From the NCBI RefSeq assembly GCF_019904235.1, contig NZ_CP063202.1, forward strand, positions 1 through 64,000: a DNA stretch of 64,000 bases, in the 5' to 3' direction. The notes beneath the pieces are model-generated. The model was not told where the DNA came from. It did no database searches and worked only from the letters and a program-made list of their open reading frames with translations. The translations under genes and the position numbers were made by a program. How positions within the stretch are numbered: position 1 is the first letter of the stretch; every line of letters starts with the position of its first letter. Below are positions 42,189 to 51,273 of the stretch, piece after piece. This DNA is from Erythrobacter sp. SCSIO 43205. GTDB lineage: Bacteria; Pseudomonadota; Alphaproteobacteria; Sphingomonadales; Sphingomonadaceae.

Positions 42189-42925
42189 GCGCGCCCGTCA
42201 CCCCTGCCCCCGAATACACTTCGGCCGAAACCGCCATTCGCGCGCGCGGAATTGTGCGCGACTTTCAGGCGGGCCAATCCACCATACGCGTCCTTCACGG
42301 CATCGACACGGACATCCGCTCAGGTGAGATGACTTTCGTCGTGGGGGAAAGCGGATCGGGCAAGACCACGTTGATATCGATCATGTGCGGCATTCTTTGG
42401 CCAACGGACGGCGAAGTGAAGGTTTTCGGCACTGACATCTATAAGCTGTCAGATACTCAGCTTGTGAACTTCCGGCTTGAGAACATTGGCTTCATCTTCC
42501 AGCAGTACAACCTCATCCCCTCAATCGATGCCGCCGCCAATGCAGCCGTGCCGTTGATCGCCAAAGGTATGGGCATCGACGAAGCACGCGCGAAAGCGAA
42601 AGAGCTTCTCGAAAAGCTCAATATTGGCGATCAGGCGGAGAAGCTCCCCAACCAACTTTCCGGCGGCCAACAACAACGCGTGGCGATTGCGCGCGCATTG
42701 GTGCACGAGCCGCGCTTGGTGGTGTGTGATGAGCCGACCGCTGCGCTTGACGCAAGCTCTGGCCGCCGGGTCATGGATCTGCTGCGCGAAGTGGCGGTGG
42801 CCAAGGATCGCGCCTGCATCATCGTCACCCACGACAACCGCATTTTCGACCTCGCTGACCGTATCCTCGTTCTGGAAGATGGTGTCGTCACCCATGACGG
42901 CACTGAAATGCCCGAAGGTCACTAA
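42185..42925 (+). CDS. ABC transporter ATP-binding protein (DevA/LolD-like)
   Basis: A 246-residue ATPase. Walker A is GESGSGKTTL near residue 57, the Q-loop FIFQQYNLIPS, the ABC signature LSGGQQQRVAIARAL, Walker B LVVCDEPTAALD and the switch histidine IVTHD. It belongs to the MacB/LolD/DevA group that powers outward pumping without moving substrate through the membrane pore. A 20-residue N-terminal extension precedes the ATPase fold. Coupled to the permease by an ATGA overlap. The fusion-protein gene starts 40 bases downstream. Confidence 0.95.
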   Translation: MSAPVTPAPEYTSAETAIRARGIVRDFQAGQSTIRVLHGIDTDIRSGEMTFVVGESGSGKTTLISIMCGILWPTDGEVKVFGTDIYKLSDTQLVNFRLENIGFIFQQYNLIPSIDAAANAAVPLIAKGMGIDEARAKAKELLEKLNIGDQAEKLPNQLSGGQQQRVAIARALVHEPRLVVCDEPTAALDASSGRRVMDLLREVAVAKDRACIIVTHDNRIFDLADRILVLEDGVVTHDGTEMPEGH

Positions 42926-42964
42926 ACCCGCTTTTTCAACGCCCATTCTACCCAAGAGAACACC

Positions 42965-43981
42965 ATGGCCCTTCTCCCCTCAAACGTCAGTTTCTCAAGG
43001 CAAGTCCTCCCGGTTCTCGCTCTTGTCGGCATCATCGGCGCGGTGCTTTATATCGCGTTCGGTCTGCCCGATCGCTCGATTGCGGAGCCTGCGAATGAAC
43101 CGCCCAAGGCCACAGGCGAACTGGCGAACAGCGCGCGTGTGGCGGGTGCTGGCATTGTCGAACCGGCGAGCGAGATAATCGACATCGGCTCTGCGCTTTC
43201 AGGACTGGTGACCGATGTACGCGTTGTTCCGGGCGACAGGGTGGCAAAGGGCCAGCCGCTTTTCCTCGTCGATGCGCGCTCTGCCCGTGCACAATTGTCT
43301 GAGGCCAATGCCGCTATTCAGGAAGCGCGCGCAGCTATCGCAGAAGCGCGGACCGCTCAACAAACGGCCGCACAGCAGCTCGCGCTGTATAACAGCCTTT
43401 CCGATCCCGCAGCGGTCAGCCGTTCAGAGATCATCCGCGTCGAAGGTGAAGCTGAGGCCGCGAAGAGCCGCCTCGCGCTTGCCCGCGCCAGGCTCAATGC
43501 CGCTCAGGCCCGCGCCAGCAGCGTGCGCACAGAGATAGAGCGCCTGACCGTGCGCGCGCCGATCACCGGGGAAATCCTCGCGGTCAATGTGCGTCCGGGC
43601 GAATTTGTCGCGACGCAGGGGGCCGGAGGCGCTGAACCCTTCATCCAGATGGGCGAGACAAACCCGCTGCATATCCGCGTTGATATCGACGAAAACGAAG
43701 CGGCGCGTGTAAAACTTGGCGCACCTGCCATTGTCTCACCGCGCGGTGCGGCAGACATTCGGGTCGAGGCATCCTTTGTCCGGGTCGAGCCGCAAGTGGT
43801 TCCCAAACGCTCGCTCACCAATAGCGCAGCCGAACGCGTCGATGTGCGCGTGCTTCAGGTGATCTACGCCCTTCCGCAGGATAAAGGCGGCGATGCCTTC
43901 CGAGTGGGGCAACAGATCGACGCCTTCATCCCGGCTGCCAGTGCATCTGACGCCGGCGCTACCGAAGAGGGGGAGGAGTAA
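42965..43981 (+). CDS. periplasmic adaptor (HlyD/DevB-like membrane fusion protein)
   Basis: A 338-residue adaptor with one N-terminal membrane anchor (VLALVGIIGAVLYIAFGL), a lipoyl half-domain, a Glu/Ala-rich coiled-coil hairpin (AQLSEANAAIQEARAAIAEA), the second lipoyl half (TVRAPITGEILAVNVRPGE) and a beta-barrel. It bridges the permease to the outer-membrane factor encoded next. The stop overlaps the spacing of the NodT gene, which starts 5 bases later, so both are in the same operon. Confidence 0.92.
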   Translation: MALLPSNVSFSRQVLPVLALVGIIGAVLYIAFGLPDRSIAEPANEPPKATGELANSARVAGAGIVEPASEIIDIGSALSGLVTDVRVVPGDRVAKGQPLFLVDARSARAQLSEANAAIQEARAAIAEARTAQQTAAQQLALYNSLSDPAAVSRSEIIRVEGEAEAAKSRLALARARLNAAQARASSVRTEIERLTVRAPITGEILAVNVRPGEFVATQGAGGAEPFIQMGETNPLHIRVDIDENEAARVKLGAPAIVSPRGAADIRVEASFVRVEPQVVPKRSLTNSAAERVDVRVLQVIYALPQDKGGDAFRVGQQIDAFIPAASASDAGATEEGEE

Positions 43982-43985
43982 GCTG

Positions 43986-45419
43986 ATGGCCACTCTTTCC
44001 ACCCGTCTTGCTGCGATTGGCCTTGCGGCCTCGCTAACCGCTTGCGTTGCTGGCCCTCCTCCCGAGGTCGCGACGACCACCCCACAGTTGCCGGAAGTGT
44101 ATACCTTGGCGGTCGATGCGCAGGATGCCGCTTCTGTTGATGCCCTATTACCGAGTGAGGATGCGGGGTTTGTGGCTCTCTCTACCACCGCGCTTGAAAA
44201 AGCACCAAGCTTGCTCGAAGCCATCGCCCGCATCGAAGCGGCGCGCGCTGGCGCGCGGCGCGCAGGCGCTGAGCGGCTTCCCAATATCGGGGCCGACGCC
44301 AGTGTTACGGAAAACCGTATCAACCCCAATCAGTTTGGCTCAAACAACCCGTTTGCACAGGCGATTGATACCACACAGGTTTCCTACGGCGCGAACATCA
44401 CCGCGCGATGGGATGCGGATCTGTTTGGGCAATTAAAGGCTCAAGAACGCGCCGCCATTGCCCGGATTGACGCAGCCTCCGCTGCCGCTTCTGCGGTGCG
44501 TCTGGCGCTGCTCTCCGAAATTGCAGCAAGCGTAGTCGATTGGCGCGCACTTGATGCACGCACCACAGCGATTGAAAGCGATGTTGCTGCCGCCACGCGC
44601 CTCGCCGCGCTGGCCAAAACGCGCGAGGATGCAGGGATTGCGCCGGGTTTCGACCGCGTTCGTGCCCAAGCGCAGGCGAGCGCATCGCGGTCCCGCCTTG
44701 CCGCCCTAAAAAGCGAGCGAGCGCGTCTATTGGGCCGGTTGGTCACGCTAACCAGCATGAATGGAGCAGAGGTCGCAGCGGCCTTGTCCCTGCCAACGAA
44801 TAGCCCTGACCTTGGCTCAGCCCCGGCAAGCCTTCCGTCCCAGCTTCTCGCAAACCGGCCCGATGTTCTGGCCGCCGCTGCTGAACTTGCGGCGAGCGAT
44901 GCAGAGCTTGCGGCCACGGCCCGCGCGCGCTTTCCCCGCCTCACGCTCTCTGGCGTGATCGGGCTCCTTTCATTCAGCCCCGGCGACTTCTTTGATGAGG
45001 ACTCGCTTGTTCGCACTCTTACTGCTGGTGTCGCCGCCCCTCTCCTCGACTTTGGCCGCATCGAAGCGGAAATCGACGGTGCTGCGGCCAGCAAGAAAGT
45101 CGCATTTCAGGCCTATCGCGGCGCAGTGTTTCAGGCGCTTGGCGATGCAGAAGCTGCCTATGGCCTTGTCGCCGCCGCCGATGAACAAGCAGCCCTCGCC
45201 ACTCAAGAACGCGACGAACTGGAACGCGCGGCAAACCTTGCCGATGATCGCTACCGCGCTGGACTTGCGAGCTTTCTCGAAGTGCTTGAGGCGCGCCGCG
45301 CCGCCGACAGCAGCGGCGAACGCGCGGCGGTCGCTGTTGCTGCTGCGCAAAGGGCGCGGATCATTTTGTGGCAGGCGCTTGGTGGCGATGCCTCCACCGC
45401 CAGCAATGATCCCGCTTAA
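43986..45419 (+). CDS. outer-membrane efflux lipoprotein, NodT/TolC type
   Basis: A 477-residue outer-membrane factor of the NodT family. It has a lipobox LTAC near residue 18. Two repeats of the TolC fold show long Ala/Glu-rich helices and beta strands ([18 protein letters not shown] and [15 protein letters not shown] in the first and second barrel parts). It completes a full tripartite pump with the permease, ATPase and adaptor. It ends 4 bases inside the converging MaoC gene (shared TTAA). Confidence 0.93.
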   Translation: MATLSTRLAAIGLAASLTACVAGPPPEVATTTPQLPEVYTLAVDAQDAASVDALLPSEDAGFVALSTTALEKAPSLLEAIARIEAARAGARRAGAERLPNIGADASVTENRINPNQFGSNNPFAQAIDTTQVSYGANITARWDADLFGQLKAQERAAIARIDAASAAASAVRLALLSEIAASVVDWRALDARTTAIESDVAAATRLAALAKTREDAGIAPGFDRVRAQAQASASRSRLAALKSERARLLGRLVTLTSMNGAEVAAALSLPTNSPDLGSAPASLPSQLLANRPDVLAAAAELAASDAELAATARARFPRLTLSGVIGLLSFSPGDFFDEDSLVRTLTAGVAAPLLDFGRIEAEIDGAAASKKVAFQAYRGAVFQALGDAEAAYGLVAAADEQAALATQERDELERAANLADDRYRAGLASFLEVLEARRAADSSGERAAVAVAAAQRARIILWQALGGDASTASNDPA

Positions 45420-45865
45420 GGCTTGCGTTTAAGCAGTGCCGAACGTTCACACCGGCACACCACTTCATCGCGCTGATTGATCAGCTCATGGATGAAAGTG
45501 ACAACGCCCGCTTCGGGACGCGATTTGCTGGCGCGCAGTTCCTTGACCTCACTTTCAGCCCGAAGGGTGTCGCCAATAAACACTGGCTTTGGCGTCACGA
45601 CTTTATCGAACCCAAGATTGGCGACCAGCGTACCCAAGGTTGTATCGCCAACCGAAAGGCCGACAAGCAGCGAGAAAGTGAAGGTGGAATTCACGAGAAT
45701 CTGACCAAAACCGCTTTCCTTGGCAGCTTCCACATCAAGATGCAGCGGTTGCGGATTGTGGGTCATGGTGGAGAACAGAAGATTGTCCGTCTCGGTCACG
45801 GTGCGACGGATTTCATGGCTCAACCGCTCGCCTACTTCCCATTCATCGAAAAACTTGCCCGCCAT
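45416..45865 (-). CDS. MaoC-family (R)-specific hydratase-like protein
   Basis: A 149-residue hot-dog-fold protein. The hydratase motif is present as [20 protein letters not shown], with the catalytic Asp/Asn and His positions, and [19 protein letters not shown] forms the core helix. It likely acts on an acyl-CoA. It starts 3 bases before the CoA-transferase stop on the same strand, so the two enzymes form an operon, a pairing seen in mesaconyl- or branched-acyl-CoA routes. Substrate not fixed. Confidence 0.9.
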   Translation of the reverse strand: MAGKFFDEWEVGERLSHEIRRTVTETDNLLFSTMTHNPQPLHLDVEAAKESGFGQILVNSTFTFSLLVGLSVGDTTLGTLVANLGFDKVVTPKPVFIGDTLRAESEVKELRASKSRPEAGVVTFIHELINQRDEVVCRCERSALLKRKP

Positions 45866-45868
45866 AAA

Positions 45869-46948
45869 CTACCCTTCTGACAGCCAGTTTTTGACAACGG
45901 CCTCGCCATTGTCATCGCTTGACCGAACTTCGCCGGGAGTTCGGCTGAAACGCGGGGCGGGTGCGGGGTGCACTTTCCCTTCGTGTTCGACGTAGACGCC
46001 GCGCTCTTTCATGTGCGGGTGGCCAGGCGCATCATCAAGCGGCACCACCGGAGCATAGCACACGTCGGTTCCTTCGAGGATTTCATTCCACTCGGCTTGT
46101 GTCTTGGTTTTGAACAGCGCGGTCAATTTCTCTCCGTATTCGACCCAATTGGCAGGATTCATCTGCCCTTCGGCCACCTCAGTTGCGCCAGTTCGCTGGA
46201 TAAGCTCAGCGTAAAACTGTGGTTCAATAGAGCCGAGCGAGATTTCCTTACCATCCGCACATTCATAGCACTGATAGAAATGCGCAGCCCCGCCGAGCAT
46301 TCCGGTCCCACGTTCATTGGTGCGGATCATGCCGTGTTGTTGGCCAAAGAAGAAGCTCATCAGGCTGGTCACGCCATCGACAATTGCAGCATCAACGACC
46401 TGGCCCTTGCCTGACCGCTCACGCTCATAAAGCGCGGCCATAATGCCAAAGGCGCAATACAATGAACCACCGCCGAAATCACCGATCAGGTTTTGAGGGG
46501 GGATCGGCAGCTCGCCTTTCTTGCCGACGGCATCCAATGCGCCCGTGATCGCGATATAATTGATGTCGTGGCCGGCGGCCTTGGCAAGCGGGCCGTCCTG
46601 ACCCCAGCCGGTCATACGCGCATAAACAAGTCGCGGGTTTGCTTCCATCAGCTCATCCGGGCCAAGGCCCAAACGCTCCATCACACCGGGACGAAGCCCT
46701 TCGATCAGGACATCGGCCTTGCTCGCTGCCTCGCGGCAGAATTGCAGGCCCTCTTCGCTTTTGAGGTCGACCATCACTCGGTGCCGCGCGCGTTCCACAA
46801 CCGGGTTCATCGTGGCGCTGCCGGGACGGTCAATGCGCACGACCTCAGCACCAAGGTCCGCGAGCAGCATTCCCACGTGCGGGCCCGGGCCAATCCCGGC
46901 AAATTCCATAACTTTAAGGCCGGCAAGCGGCCCTTTTGCGCTAGTCAT
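45869..46948 (-). CDS. CaiB/BaiF CoA transferase, AMACR-like
   Basis: A 359-residue family III CoA-transferase. It has the N-terminal LAGLKVMEFAGIGPGPHVGM, the loop LLADLGAEVVRIDRPG and the Asp-containing GHDINYIAITGALDAVG. That last segment matches the catalytic region of alpha-methylacyl-CoA racemase, so racemase activity is at least as likely as CoA transfer. FGGGSLYCAFGIMAALYERE follows. Operon with the MaoC protein. Divergent from the glycosyltransferase pair. Confidence 0.9.
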   Translation of the reverse strand: MTSAKGPLAGLKVMEFAGIGPGPHVGMLLADLGAEVVRIDRPGSATMNPVVERARHRVMVDLKSEEGLQFCREAASKADVLIEGLRPGVMERLGLGPDELMEANPRLVYARMTGWGQDGPLAKAAGHDINYIAITGALDAVGKKGELPIPPQNLIGDFGGGSLYCAFGIMAALYERERSGKGQVVDAAIVDGVTSLMSFFFGQQHGMIRTNERGTGMLGGAAHFYQCYECADGKEISLGSIEPQFYAELIQRTGATEVAEGQMNPANWVEYGEKLTALFKTKTQAEWNEILEGTDVCYAPVVPLDDAPGHPHMKERGVYVEHEGKVHPAPAPRFSRTPGEVRSSDDNGEAVVKNWLSEG

Positions 46949-47089
46949 GTCTCTCTTTCATCCTCTCATAATCTGGTTGCGGGCCTGTGTGCCGATAAGC
47001 GGGAGCAAGAGCAAGCTTTCCACATTGCCGGACGCGGGCGAGCCCTTTATGGCAGAGCCCCAGTTAGGTTAGAAACGATACTCGCAAAT

Positions 47090-47572
47090 ATGGGACAAGA
47101 GCAGGCAAAAGCCGCAGGAAAGGCGCCTCGCAAGGTACTCGCCGTTGCCTCTGGTGGGGGGCATTGGGAGCAGTTGATGCTTCTGAGAGAAACGCTGGAA
47201 AGCCATGACGTGGTCTTTGCGACTACCGATCGCAAGATCGCTCAGCAGCGCGGCGTTGCTGATGCCGAGGTCCTGCCGGACTGCAACCAGAATACGCCAT
47301 TCAGAGCCCTCTTGTGCGCCTTGGCTGCGGTCAGGATTCTCCTCAAACACCGCCCGCATATTGTCCTTTCAACAGGCGCTGCGCCGGGATATTTCTGCCT
47401 TTTGGCCGGAAGATTGGTGGGCGCAAAAACACTTTGGATCGACAGCGTCGCCAACGGTGAGGAGCTTTCCATGTGCGGAAAGCTTTCCAAACGCACAGCA
47501 CACGCGTGCCTGACCCAGTGGGAGCATCTCGCTGACGGCAGCGCGGTGAAGTATCGCGGGGCGGTGCTGTGA
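47090..47572 (+). CDS. Alg14/PssD/EpsF-type glycosyltransferase membrane subunit
   Basis: A 160-residue protein similar to the N-terminal half of a split UDP-sugar glycosyltransferase (Alg14, PssD, Cps14F). It has VLAVASGGGHWEQLMLL near the start, a helix-rich middle, and STGAAPGYFCLLAGRLVGAKTLWIDSVA, the usual end of the acceptor domain. Such proteins anchor the partner at the membrane. The start at 47090 (MGQEQAKAAGKAP) has no strong ribosome site. It overlaps the next gene (GTGA), giving the classic two-gene enzyme. No wider polysaccharide cluster is near. Confidence 0.85.
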   Translation: MGQEQAKAAGKAPRKVLAVASGGGHWEQLMLLRETLESHDVVFATTDRKIAQQRGVADAEVLPDCNQNTPFRALLCALAAVRILLKHRPHIVLSTGAAPGYFCLLAGRLVGAKTLWIDSVANGEELSMCGKLSKRTAHACLTQWEHLADGSAVKYRGAVL

Positions 47573-48051
47573 TTCTCGTAACCGTCGGGATGCAGCTGGG
47601 CTTTGACCGCTTGATCGAGGCGATGGACCGTTTGGCGCCCTCGCTTGGTCAAGAGGTGATCGCTCAGGTGGGACGAGGCGAATACACGCCGCAAAACATG
47701 GAAGCCCGCATAAGCATTGCGCCCGCTGAATTTGAGCAATTGGTTGCGCGTTGCCAATTAATCGTCGCTCACGCCGGGATCGGTACGGTCCTTACCGCTC
47801 AACGTTTTGACAAGCCGATTGTGCTCGTCCCACGGCAGTTTGAATATTCGGAGCATCGCAACGACCACCAGATCGCCACCGCGCGCCACCTGGAAGGGCG
47901 TCCCGGCGTGCTGATTGCAATGGAGGAAGGCGAGTTGGAAGCCAAGATTGCACAGGGCCTCGCGATAAATGTCGCCGATGCGCCTGTCTCTGCAACGGCG
48001 GCCCAGCTGCACCAGGCTATCGGCAGCTTCATCGAAACGGGCAAGCTTTAG
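47569..48051 (+). CDS. Alg13/PssE-type glycosyltransferase catalytic subunit
   Basis: A 160-residue GT28 C-domain protein that binds the UDP-sugar donor. It has MILVTVGMQLGFDRLI, the loop VAHAGIGTVLTAQRFDKPIVLVPR and EHRNDHQIATARHLE. It starts with GTG, overlapping the partner's stop, so translation is coupled. The pair together should transfer one sugar to a lipid-linked acceptor, as PssDE or Cps14FG do. Confidence 0.9.
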   Translation: MILVTVGMQLGFDRLIEAMDRLAPSLGQEVIAQVGRGEYTPQNMEARISIAPAEFEQLVARCQLIVAHAGIGTVLTAQRFDKPIVLVPRQFEYSEHRNDHQIATARHLEGRPGVLIAMEEGELEAKIAQGLAINVADAPVSATAAQLHQAIGSFIETGKL

Positions 48052-48143
48052 TCTTTGCGGCCAATCCGGCCTTTAACAAACCGGCCTGTGACAATGCCAA
48101 CGTAGTAGATCGCTGCCCCCAAAACGGCGAGGCTCGCTCCCAT
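48048..48143 (-). CDS. possible 31-residue small membrane protein
   Basis: An ATG-started frame on the minus strand encodes MGASLAVLGAAIYYVGIVTG then RFVKGRIGRKD. It is a single hydrophobic helix with a basic tail, as in known bacterial micro-proteins. The frame is open upstream for 14 more codons (VIDCGPLKLNWVG and so on) without another start. It overlaps the Alg13-type stop by four bases. There is no convincing ribosome site, so it may instead be the tail of a decayed gene. Confidence 0.3.
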   Translation of the reverse strand: MGASLAVLGAAIYYVGIVTGRFVKGRIGRKD

Positions 48144-48281
48144 ATCGCCGACCCAATTGAGTTTGAGAGGACCGCAATCGATAACCGACTACCCATTACG
48201 CAACCAAACCATGCTCGCTTTCGCAGCGTTTGCCTTGGTGCTGCTTGTGCGTTTCAGCGTGCCCTCAAGGGGAGCAAGAGG

Positions 48282-49001
48282 ATGATTACGCGTATCATCT
48301 GGTTTGCCGCCTTGCTCGTGGTCGCTGGTGTGTGCATCGGCGTTCAGCTCGACCGACAATCGCGCAAAGACCCTGAGCTTGCGCAATATGTGCCTGAACC
48401 TTTTCGCTCGTCGGCTCAACGTGTGCTTACTGCAAGCGCAGTTAATGCCGGGAAGCCCGAAGCTGGCCTTGCCGAGGCGCGCAAGCTGGTAGAGCGCCGC
48501 CCTTTGCCCGCTGAACACCTGCGCCTGCTCACTCAGGCACAGGTTGCTGCGGATGATGCGGAAGCTGGGACAATCACAATCCAATATGCCGCACAGCGCG
48601 GGTGGCGCGATCCGTATGTGCAATTGGCCATGGTCCAGATTGCGTTGGAAGTGGGCGACGAAGCTCAATCTGCCCGCCGATACGCCGCTCTTTTTATGAT
48701 TCGGGGCACGCAGGAAGAACTGCTCGAACAGCTTGGCGCACAGGTTCTTGCTGAACCGGGCGGTGAGGCGCGAGCGGTGCTTGCTGAAATCGTGAGCGGT
48801 GCAGACCGGTGGCACAGCATATTCCTCCAACGCGGCGCGCGAGTGATGCCACCCGATGCCTTCGTTGAGATTGTCACGCTGAGCGCGGGTGAAGGCGTGC
48901 GGTTTGATTGCCGCAGGCTTGAACAGGCTGCGCGCTCGCTGGCGTCAAGGGATGCGAGCGCAGGCGAGGCTCTCACAGCGCTTATCGCCAGACAGTGTTG
49001 A
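48282..49001 (+). CDS. membrane-anchored helical-repeat protein, function unknown
   Basis: I do not recognise this 239-residue protein. It has an N-terminal transmembrane segment (IIWFAALLVVAGVCIGVQL) followed by repeated helix pairs of about 34 residues with Ala/Glu-rich faces (AGLAEARKLVERRPLPAEHL, VQLAMVQIALEVGDEAQSAR). This resembles tetratricopeptide-type repeats without perfect consensus. Two cysteines lie near the C-terminus. It follows the glycosyltransferase pair, so a scaffold role in surface polysaccharide synthesis is possible but only inferred. Confidence 0.7.
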   Translation: MITRIIWFAALLVVAGVCIGVQLDRQSRKDPELAQYVPEPFRSSAQRVLTASAVNAGKPEAGLAEARKLVERRPLPAEHLRLLTQAQVAADDAEAGTITIQYAAQRGWRDPYVQLAMVQIALEVGDEAQSARRYAALFMIRGTQEELLEQLGAQVLAEPGGEARAVLAEIVSGADRWHSIFLQRGARVMPPDAFVEIVTLSAGEGVRFDCRRLEQAARSLASRDASAGEALTALIARQC

Positions 49002-49115
49002 GGTGCCGCCAATACCTTCCTCATCCATTTGTGCCCGATCCCCCCTTGCCCAATCCGGCTGATTGCCGCATGGGCGCGGGGGTAATTGTGGTACGCTAAG
49101 TGGGATTTTCGAGCC

Positions 49116-50084
49116 ATGTCCAAGGCCTCTCCTTTGTCTGATCAATTGGTCACCGTGTTCGGCGGTGGCGGCTATATCGGCAACTATGTTGTCCAAGCTC
49201 TGCTGGCGCGCGGTGCGCGTGTTCGCGTGGCGAGCCGCAAGCCGGAGAAAAGCTGGCCATTGAAGCCGCTGGCCAATCTGGGACAGCTGCAATTTGTCCG
49301 CTGCGATTTGATGAAGAACGAGCACATCACCGCCGCGCTCGCAGGGGCGGAGTATGTTGTGAACCTGGTGGGCGATTTTGACGGCGATCTCACAACCTTG
49401 ATGGGCGAGGCGCCGGGACACATGGCGCGCACCGCCGCTGCGAATGGAGCCAAGGGTTTCGTCCATGTGAGCGCAATCGGCGCGGATGAAAACTCGGCGA
49501 CCGAATATGGAAAAAGCAAGGCGCTGGGCGAACGCCTCGTACGCGAGGGATTTGCGGATGCGATCATCCTTCGACCCTCCATCGTGTTTGGCAAGGACGA
49601 CAATTTCCTCAATCTCTTCGCCGGGATGATTGAGCTTCTGCCCGTTCTGCCAGTCTTCGGCCCGGATAAAGAACTCCAACTTGTATATGTCGATGACGTG
49701 GCTGAAGCTGTGGTGACCGCGCTCGAAGCGCCTGAAACCCACGGTGGCAAGATTTTCGAGCTTGGCGGTCCTGAAAAGCTCACCATGCTTGAAATCCACG
49801 AACGCATCGCTGAGGCACAAGGGCGAGAGCGGCGCTTCATTGCAGTGCCCGATGGCGCAAGCGCGCTGTTTGCCAGCCTGCCTCTGACCCCGATGAGCCG
49901 CGATCAGTGGACGCTTTTGAAAGAGGGCAATGTGGTCGCAGACGGCGCGAATACCCTTGCCGATCTTGGCATCGAAGCGCGCCCGCTTGGCCTTTTCCTC
50001 GACAAATGGATGTTGCGGTTCCGCAAGTTTGGCCGTTTCGGCCTTGCCAACGAACGCCAGAAAAAGCGCGCCTCGAACCTTTGA
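49116..50084 (+). CDS. NAD(P)-binding SDR, complex I NDUFA9 type
   Basis: A 322-residue atypical extended SDR. The loop VFGGGGYIGNYVVQALLARG binds NAD(P); RLVREGFADAIILRPSIVFG and LVYVDDVAEAVV follow. The catalytic Tyr-x3-Lys is kept as TEYGKSKAL. These proteins are counterparts of the complex I accessory subunit NDUFA9 and of nitroalkane/quinone-linked SDRs in alphaproteobacteria. The bacterial form is usually not part of the nuo operon. ATG at 49116 gives the family start. Confidence 0.88.
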   Translation: MSKASPLSDQLVTVFGGGGYIGNYVVQALLARGARVRVASRKPEKSWPLKPLANLGQLQFVRCDLMKNEHITAALAGAEYVVNLVGDFDGDLTTLMGEAPGHMARTAAANGAKGFVHVSAIGADENSATEYGKSKALGERLVREGFADAIILRPSIVFGKDDNFLNLFAGMIELLPVLPVFGPDKELQLVYVDDVAEAVVTALEAPETHGGKIFELGGPEKLTMLEIHERIAEAQGRERRFIAVPDGASALFASLPLTPMSRDQWTLLKEGNVVADGANTLADLGIEARPLGLFLDKWMLRFRKFGRFGLANERQKKRASNL

Positions 50085-50258
50085 AAAGGCCCCTTGCCTG
50101 ATCCCGTTTGAGACACTTGAGACACTGTTCAAGAGCGGAAAACTCTTCCCCCCGCCGACCGCATGAAAATGCAAGGCCAATCAGGGGGTTAGAGTGTATC
50201 ATGCCATGCGCTTTACACCTGTCTCATGGCTGTAGGAAACCGGCCTGGAAGCCGCCGT

Positions 50259-51137
50259 TTAAAGATACGCTGAATACAGCTGCATAAGGTCATCGTAGCC
50301 TTCTTCTGCGGCTGCTTTGTCATAGGCCGGGCTATCAGGCACCATCCAGCCATGATCGCCGGCATAAACCTTCACATCGGCGGGGCGTCCTGCTTCCTTG
50401 GCTGAGGCGGCGAAAATGTCTTTATGCGTGGGCGCTTTTGCATCGTCGTCCTGCGCAACCGCGATGAGATAGGCCGCCTCGCTTGACCCGAGCACTTTAT
50501 GCGGGCTCTTGTCATAGTCATCGCGCACCAGTCCCCCGCCGTGGAAGCTCGCCGCTGCTTTGATGCGTGAAGGCACTGCCGCTGCGCTCCACACAGTGAA
50601 GGGTCCACCCATGCAGTACCCTTGCGTGCCGATGCCTTGAGTTGTGTCGACCGCCTCTTGCGCGTCAAGCCACTCAACGGCCGCCACTGCATCACGCCCG
50701 ATCGAATCCGCATCAAGCTTTTCGCGCCATGGCGACACTTTGGCAAAGCCTTCGCTACCGATAAAATCAGCAAAATCCTCAAACTGCTGACCGCTTACAT
50801 CGCGATAATACGGGTTAAGCACGAGCACGGCATAACCCTCGCTCGCCAGACGGCTCGCCATGTTGATCTTGGCAGGGCGGATGGAGGCAATATCGGGCCA
50901 GAAAATGACCGCCGGATACTCACCTTCAGTGGGGTGGATAAAGACCGCGTCCATTGTGCCATCGGCTGTTTCGAAGGTGACGTTGCTCGTCGTCGTCGCA
51001 ATGGTTTCCTCGCCGCCCTCTGCGGTCATCGCGCTCGGAGCGCAGGCCGAAAGCGCCGCAACACTGGCCAGCACGCCCAATTCGCGGCGGTTCACCTGTC
51101 CGCGCGCCCATTCCTTCAACTTGGCTTCATCACACAT
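50259..51137 (-). CDS. exported dienelactone hydrolase family protein
   Basis: A 292-residue alpha/beta hydrolase with a Tat-like or lipoprotein signal (NRRELGVLASVAALSACAPS, lipobox LSAC). The nucleophile elbow is GYCMGG, with Cys as in dienelactone hydrolases, and the catalytic histidine is in GDHGWMVP. It is divergent from the PQQ alcohol dehydrogenase gene with 136 bases between. Both products are exported and may act on one substrate route, but that is inferred. Activity on dienelactone itself is not implied by the family. Confidence 0.88.
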   Translation of the reverse strand: MCDEAKLKEWARGQVNRRELGVLASVAALSACAPSAMTAEGGEETIATTTSNVTFETADGTMDAVFIHPTEGEYPAVIFWPDIASIRPAKINMASRLASEGYAVLVLNPYYRDVSGQQFEDFADFIGSEGFAKVSPWREKLDADSIGRDAVAAVEWLDAQEAVDTTQGIGTQGYCMGGPFTVWSAAAVPSRIKAAASFHGGGLVRDDYDKSPHKVLGSSEAAYLIAVAQDDDAKAPTHKDIFAASAKEAGRPADVKVYAGDHGWMVPDSPAYDKAAAEEGYDDLMQLYSAYL

Positions 51138-51273
51138 CGTACGTCATCCTTTTCTCAGCGCCCTGCTTGGCCCATGCGATAGGCGTTTAGCCCCCCCATG
51201 GACAAGCGCCATTTTCCAAGGCAGGATGCGTTGCAAGACGGGACTTAAAAGTCCTGCGGGGAGAGAAGAGAAC

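Noticed and set aside
50109..50126. Two tandem copies of TGAGACACT
   Set aside because: Too short and isolated to call a repeat element; no function suggested.
48945..50180. 411-codon open frame antisense to the NDUFA9-type gene
   Set aside because: It covers a well-supported SDR gene on the plus strand and shows no domain pattern.
51241..51254. GGACTT-AA-AAGTCC inverted repeat upstream of the PQQ dehydrogenase gene
   Set aside because: A 6-bp arm pair is expected by chance at this frequency; only worth noting if conserved.
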